Of a stretch of DNA of 64,000 bases, positions 62,156-64,000 are shown one piece after another. Location: positions 17,198,348 to 17,262,347 of the forward strand of contig JAJLRJ010000013.1 in NCBI GenBank assembly GCA_024195265.1, in the 5' to 3' direction. Position numbers and translations under genes: made by a program. The DNA is from Dendrophyllia cribrosa. Its lineage: Eukaryota; Cnidaria; Anthozoa; Scleractinia; Dendrophylliidae. Every line of letters starts with the position of its first letter. Within the stretch, counting starts at the first letter, position 1. Under the pieces are notes generated by a model that worked only from the letters and a program-made list of their open reading frames with translations, was not told the DNA's origin and made no database searches.

Positions 62156-62325
62156 TTTCACTGACGTCATATCAAAATTCAGAAGGAGTTTTCGATTTTA
62201 AAATGTTTATGGAATTGTAGAGAGTTTAAAACTACACATCTGGGCCAAATTTTGAAGAGCAAGAGCATTTCATTCAAGAGTTATAGGCGAATGAGTATAG
62301 ACATTTTTAGTAAGATATGTATAGA

Positions 62326-62506
62326 CCCTATTCATAAATGGCGGCCGATTTATTTATTCTTTTATATTCATGCTAATCAGCCCAACTAGCCTCATTTTAA
62401 AGCAAAAATTCTTTTGAATTTTGCACATGCTAACGAGGCTAGTTGGGCTGATTAGCATGAATATAAAAGAATAATAAACCGGCCGCCATTTATGAATAGG
62501 GTCTAT
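62326..62506. repeat. Palindromic MITE, about 181 bp
   Basis: Ends ATAGACCCTATTCATAAATG and its complement, with arms of about 80 bp. An AATAAA near 62,475 could serve as a polyadenylation signal for the host gene, but this is speculative. Confidence 0.75.
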
Positions 62507-62641
62507 GGAGCGGCCATCTTGGTGTCCCACTAAGGGACACCAACATGGCGGCCAAAAATTGAAAGAATTTAAAGTCTTAATAACACCGAAAATCTCATCC
62601 CAAAATATTGTATTCACTATAAGAGGGATGAAATCGGCTTA

Positions 62642-62860
62642 TTGCGTCGACGAAGGAGACGCTTCCTAATCTTGTCGGCTAGGCGGAACGAATCGAGAAA
62701 AGTGTCGGTACCAAATCTGCGCCATCTTGAAACGTCACAATAGTATCCAGCATGCTTAGCGCGTCGTCTAGGCGGAACAAATCGAGAAAAGTGTCGGTAC
62801 AAAATCTGCGCCATCTTGAAACGTCACAATAGTATCCAGCATTCCCAGCGCGTGGAAATC
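62642..62860 (+). repeat. Direct repeat block, 89-bp tandem pair
   Basis: The unit around AGGCGGAACxAATCGAGAAA, then CTGCGCCATCTTGAAACGTC, occurs twice with 89-bp spacing (62,681 and 62,770). A third copy starts at 63,881. Confidence 0.75.
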
Positions 62861-63880
62861 AGGCATCATCCTTGGGAGCTGGGGTTCCGAAATGTCACAT
62901 GTGAATAATCTATTTGTCTTGATTTAGTTTCGGATATTTTCCCGATTTTGGAATCGTACGGCTCAATATTTCAATGCCTACTAAAAGTACGAAGTGGAAA
63001 AATTGGACGAAGGTTCATTTCCGGACCAAGTAAGTTGTTGGGTCTCTTTGGAATCAAGCAAGAAGTTATCGGATTTTCCTCGCTACCGTTCTGGTATGTT
63101 TTGAATATTCTATCTTGATTTTGCTGTGGTTCTCTGCCTGATTTGGGAAGCTTTCACCTAAATACCGACGTCGTTCTTCGCGATGTTCTACGGTACGGTG
63201 CAATTCGCTGTATGTCTTGTAGCAATAATTCACTGATCGGCCGCGCCAGGCGAACGCAGATTAACTTTACAATGCTTGAAATTGCGCCTGCATCGGGCGC
63301 ATTTGCGACTAAAGATTTCGCAGTTTTGTGACTAAAATTTGTCTAGCTAATAAAGGAATTATATTCAACAGTCTTTTGTCTTATTTGCAACTGGTAGTTG
63401 TAATTTTATCCGAAAAATCCTGCGAAATTCACGTTGAAAGTTGCGTGACTTAATCGTCGATTTCATGCTCCATTAACGCGGTGTCCAAGAAGTTTATCAA
63501 GGGAGCACTTTTTCAGGCTTTCTCAGAAATTTCTCATTTCCGGTTCCGGTATTAGTACAGTGTACATGTACTGAGGAGTATGATTTCAGAATCGGAGAAA
63601 GAACCGAAATGAAACCAAGAGAAATATACTATTTATATGTCGGAAAAATCTGAGACCTTTCGGAGTACACAGCACGGCAGGATTTTTCCCGACCCACGGC
63701 GATAGCGTGAATTTGTTTGATGTCGGCCCGGCATTTTTGCCTGCGTGACATATCCCGCGACATAGCCTTTTTAAACAGTGGCTGAACTAATTCATGAAAC
63801 TGAGGTACTAGGTCAAGACGAGGTGCCACGGGATAAGGAGACGCACCATAATCTATGATTACTACTAGTATTATTCTTTT
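62861..63880. other. No gene recognised
   Basis: Non-coding AT-rich sequence between two copies of the direct repeat. It may be the interior of an element flanked by them. Confidence 0.45.
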
Positions 63881-64000
63881 TGCGTCGACGAAGGAGACGC
63901 TTCCTAATCTTGTCGTCTAGGCGGAACGAATCGAGAAACAGTGTCGGTACCAAATCTGCGCCATCTTGAAACGTCACAATAGTATCCAGTATGCTTGGCG
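63881..64000 (+). repeat. Direct repeat, third copy (runs off window)
   Basis: TGCGTCGACGAAGGAGACGC and the following about 110 bp are nearly identical to 62,642-62,760. Confidence 0.75.

Larger units (their letters stand above)
44175..61475. mobile_element. Complete Polinton/Maverick, 17.3 kb
   Basis: The ends read AGTAGTTAGGG...CCCTAACTACT, flanked by AAAGT direct repeats (44,170-44,174 and 61,476-61,480). Polintons make 6-bp duplications; here five bases are certain, and a sixth (A) is ambiguous with the terminus. Terminal inverted repeats are 254 bp. The content defines the class: protein-primed PolB, retrovirus-like integrase, A32-type packaging ATPase and capsid-type proteins. The coding regions are visibly richer in G+C than the flanking intron. 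At least 18 genes are packed with gaps of tens of bases. The element lies in the penultimate intron of the host channel gene. Confidence 0.95.

Overview
The window looks like animal nuclear DNA, most likely from a cnidarian such as a coral or sea anemone. It is AT-rich, its gene is split by GT-AG introns, and it is crowded with inverted-repeat transposons and with LINE and Penelope-like fragments. The cnidarian assignment is an inference from element types and from familiarity with similar Polinton proteins; no host marker proves it.

Positions 1-18,800 are almost entirely nested mobile DNA. A Mutator-like transposase pseudogene on the minus strand is split into 11,902-11,081 and 217-1 by a 10.85-kb element with long terminal inverted repeats (218-11,070). 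The left repeat of that element was itself hit by a composite insertion holding a Penelope-like element (326-6,386) and by a 1.25-kb TTAA-flanked foldback element (6,607-7,856). A second element with 1-kb inverted repeats spans about 12,663-17,516. A MITE and a LINE fragment follow.

From 18,911 to 62,155 I can assemble one host gene of at least 12 exons on the plus strand, open in one frame for about 912 codons. It begins with a cysteine-containing exon and four fibronectin type III modules in symmetric phase 1-1 exons. It then enters an ionotropic-glutamate-receptor-like channel: S1 half-lobe, M1, pore loop, M3, S2 half-lobe, M4 and cytoplasmic tail. The pore carries a potassium-channel filter, TTVGYGD, rebuilt across a splice junction. 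The predicted protein is an extracellular-ligand-gated potassium channel with an FN3 ectodomain. The 5' end of the gene is not identified. Its introns hold LINEs, many MITEs, satellite-like arrays and a two-gene DDE transposon (35,640-39,614).

The large last-but-one intron (43,025-61,671) contains a complete 17.3-kb Polinton/Maverick (44,175-61,475), flanked by AAAGT direct repeats. Its 254-bp terminal inverted repeats each begin with a 190-bp palindrome. It carries a protein-primed family-B DNA polymerase, a retrovirus-like integrase (frameshifted), a packaging ATPase, a likely double jelly-roll capsid protein, two tandem paralogous candidate minor capsid proteins, a coiled-coil membrane protein, a 606-residue late-type protein, several small membrane proteins, a zinc-ribbon factor resembling VLTF3 (frameshifted) and a YqaJ-family nuclease. 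Nearly every gene has a TATATAC-like motif just upstream of its start, and intergenic gaps are tiny, as in a virus. No adenain-type protease was recognised.

Beyond 62,155 there are only MITE and repeat sequences.
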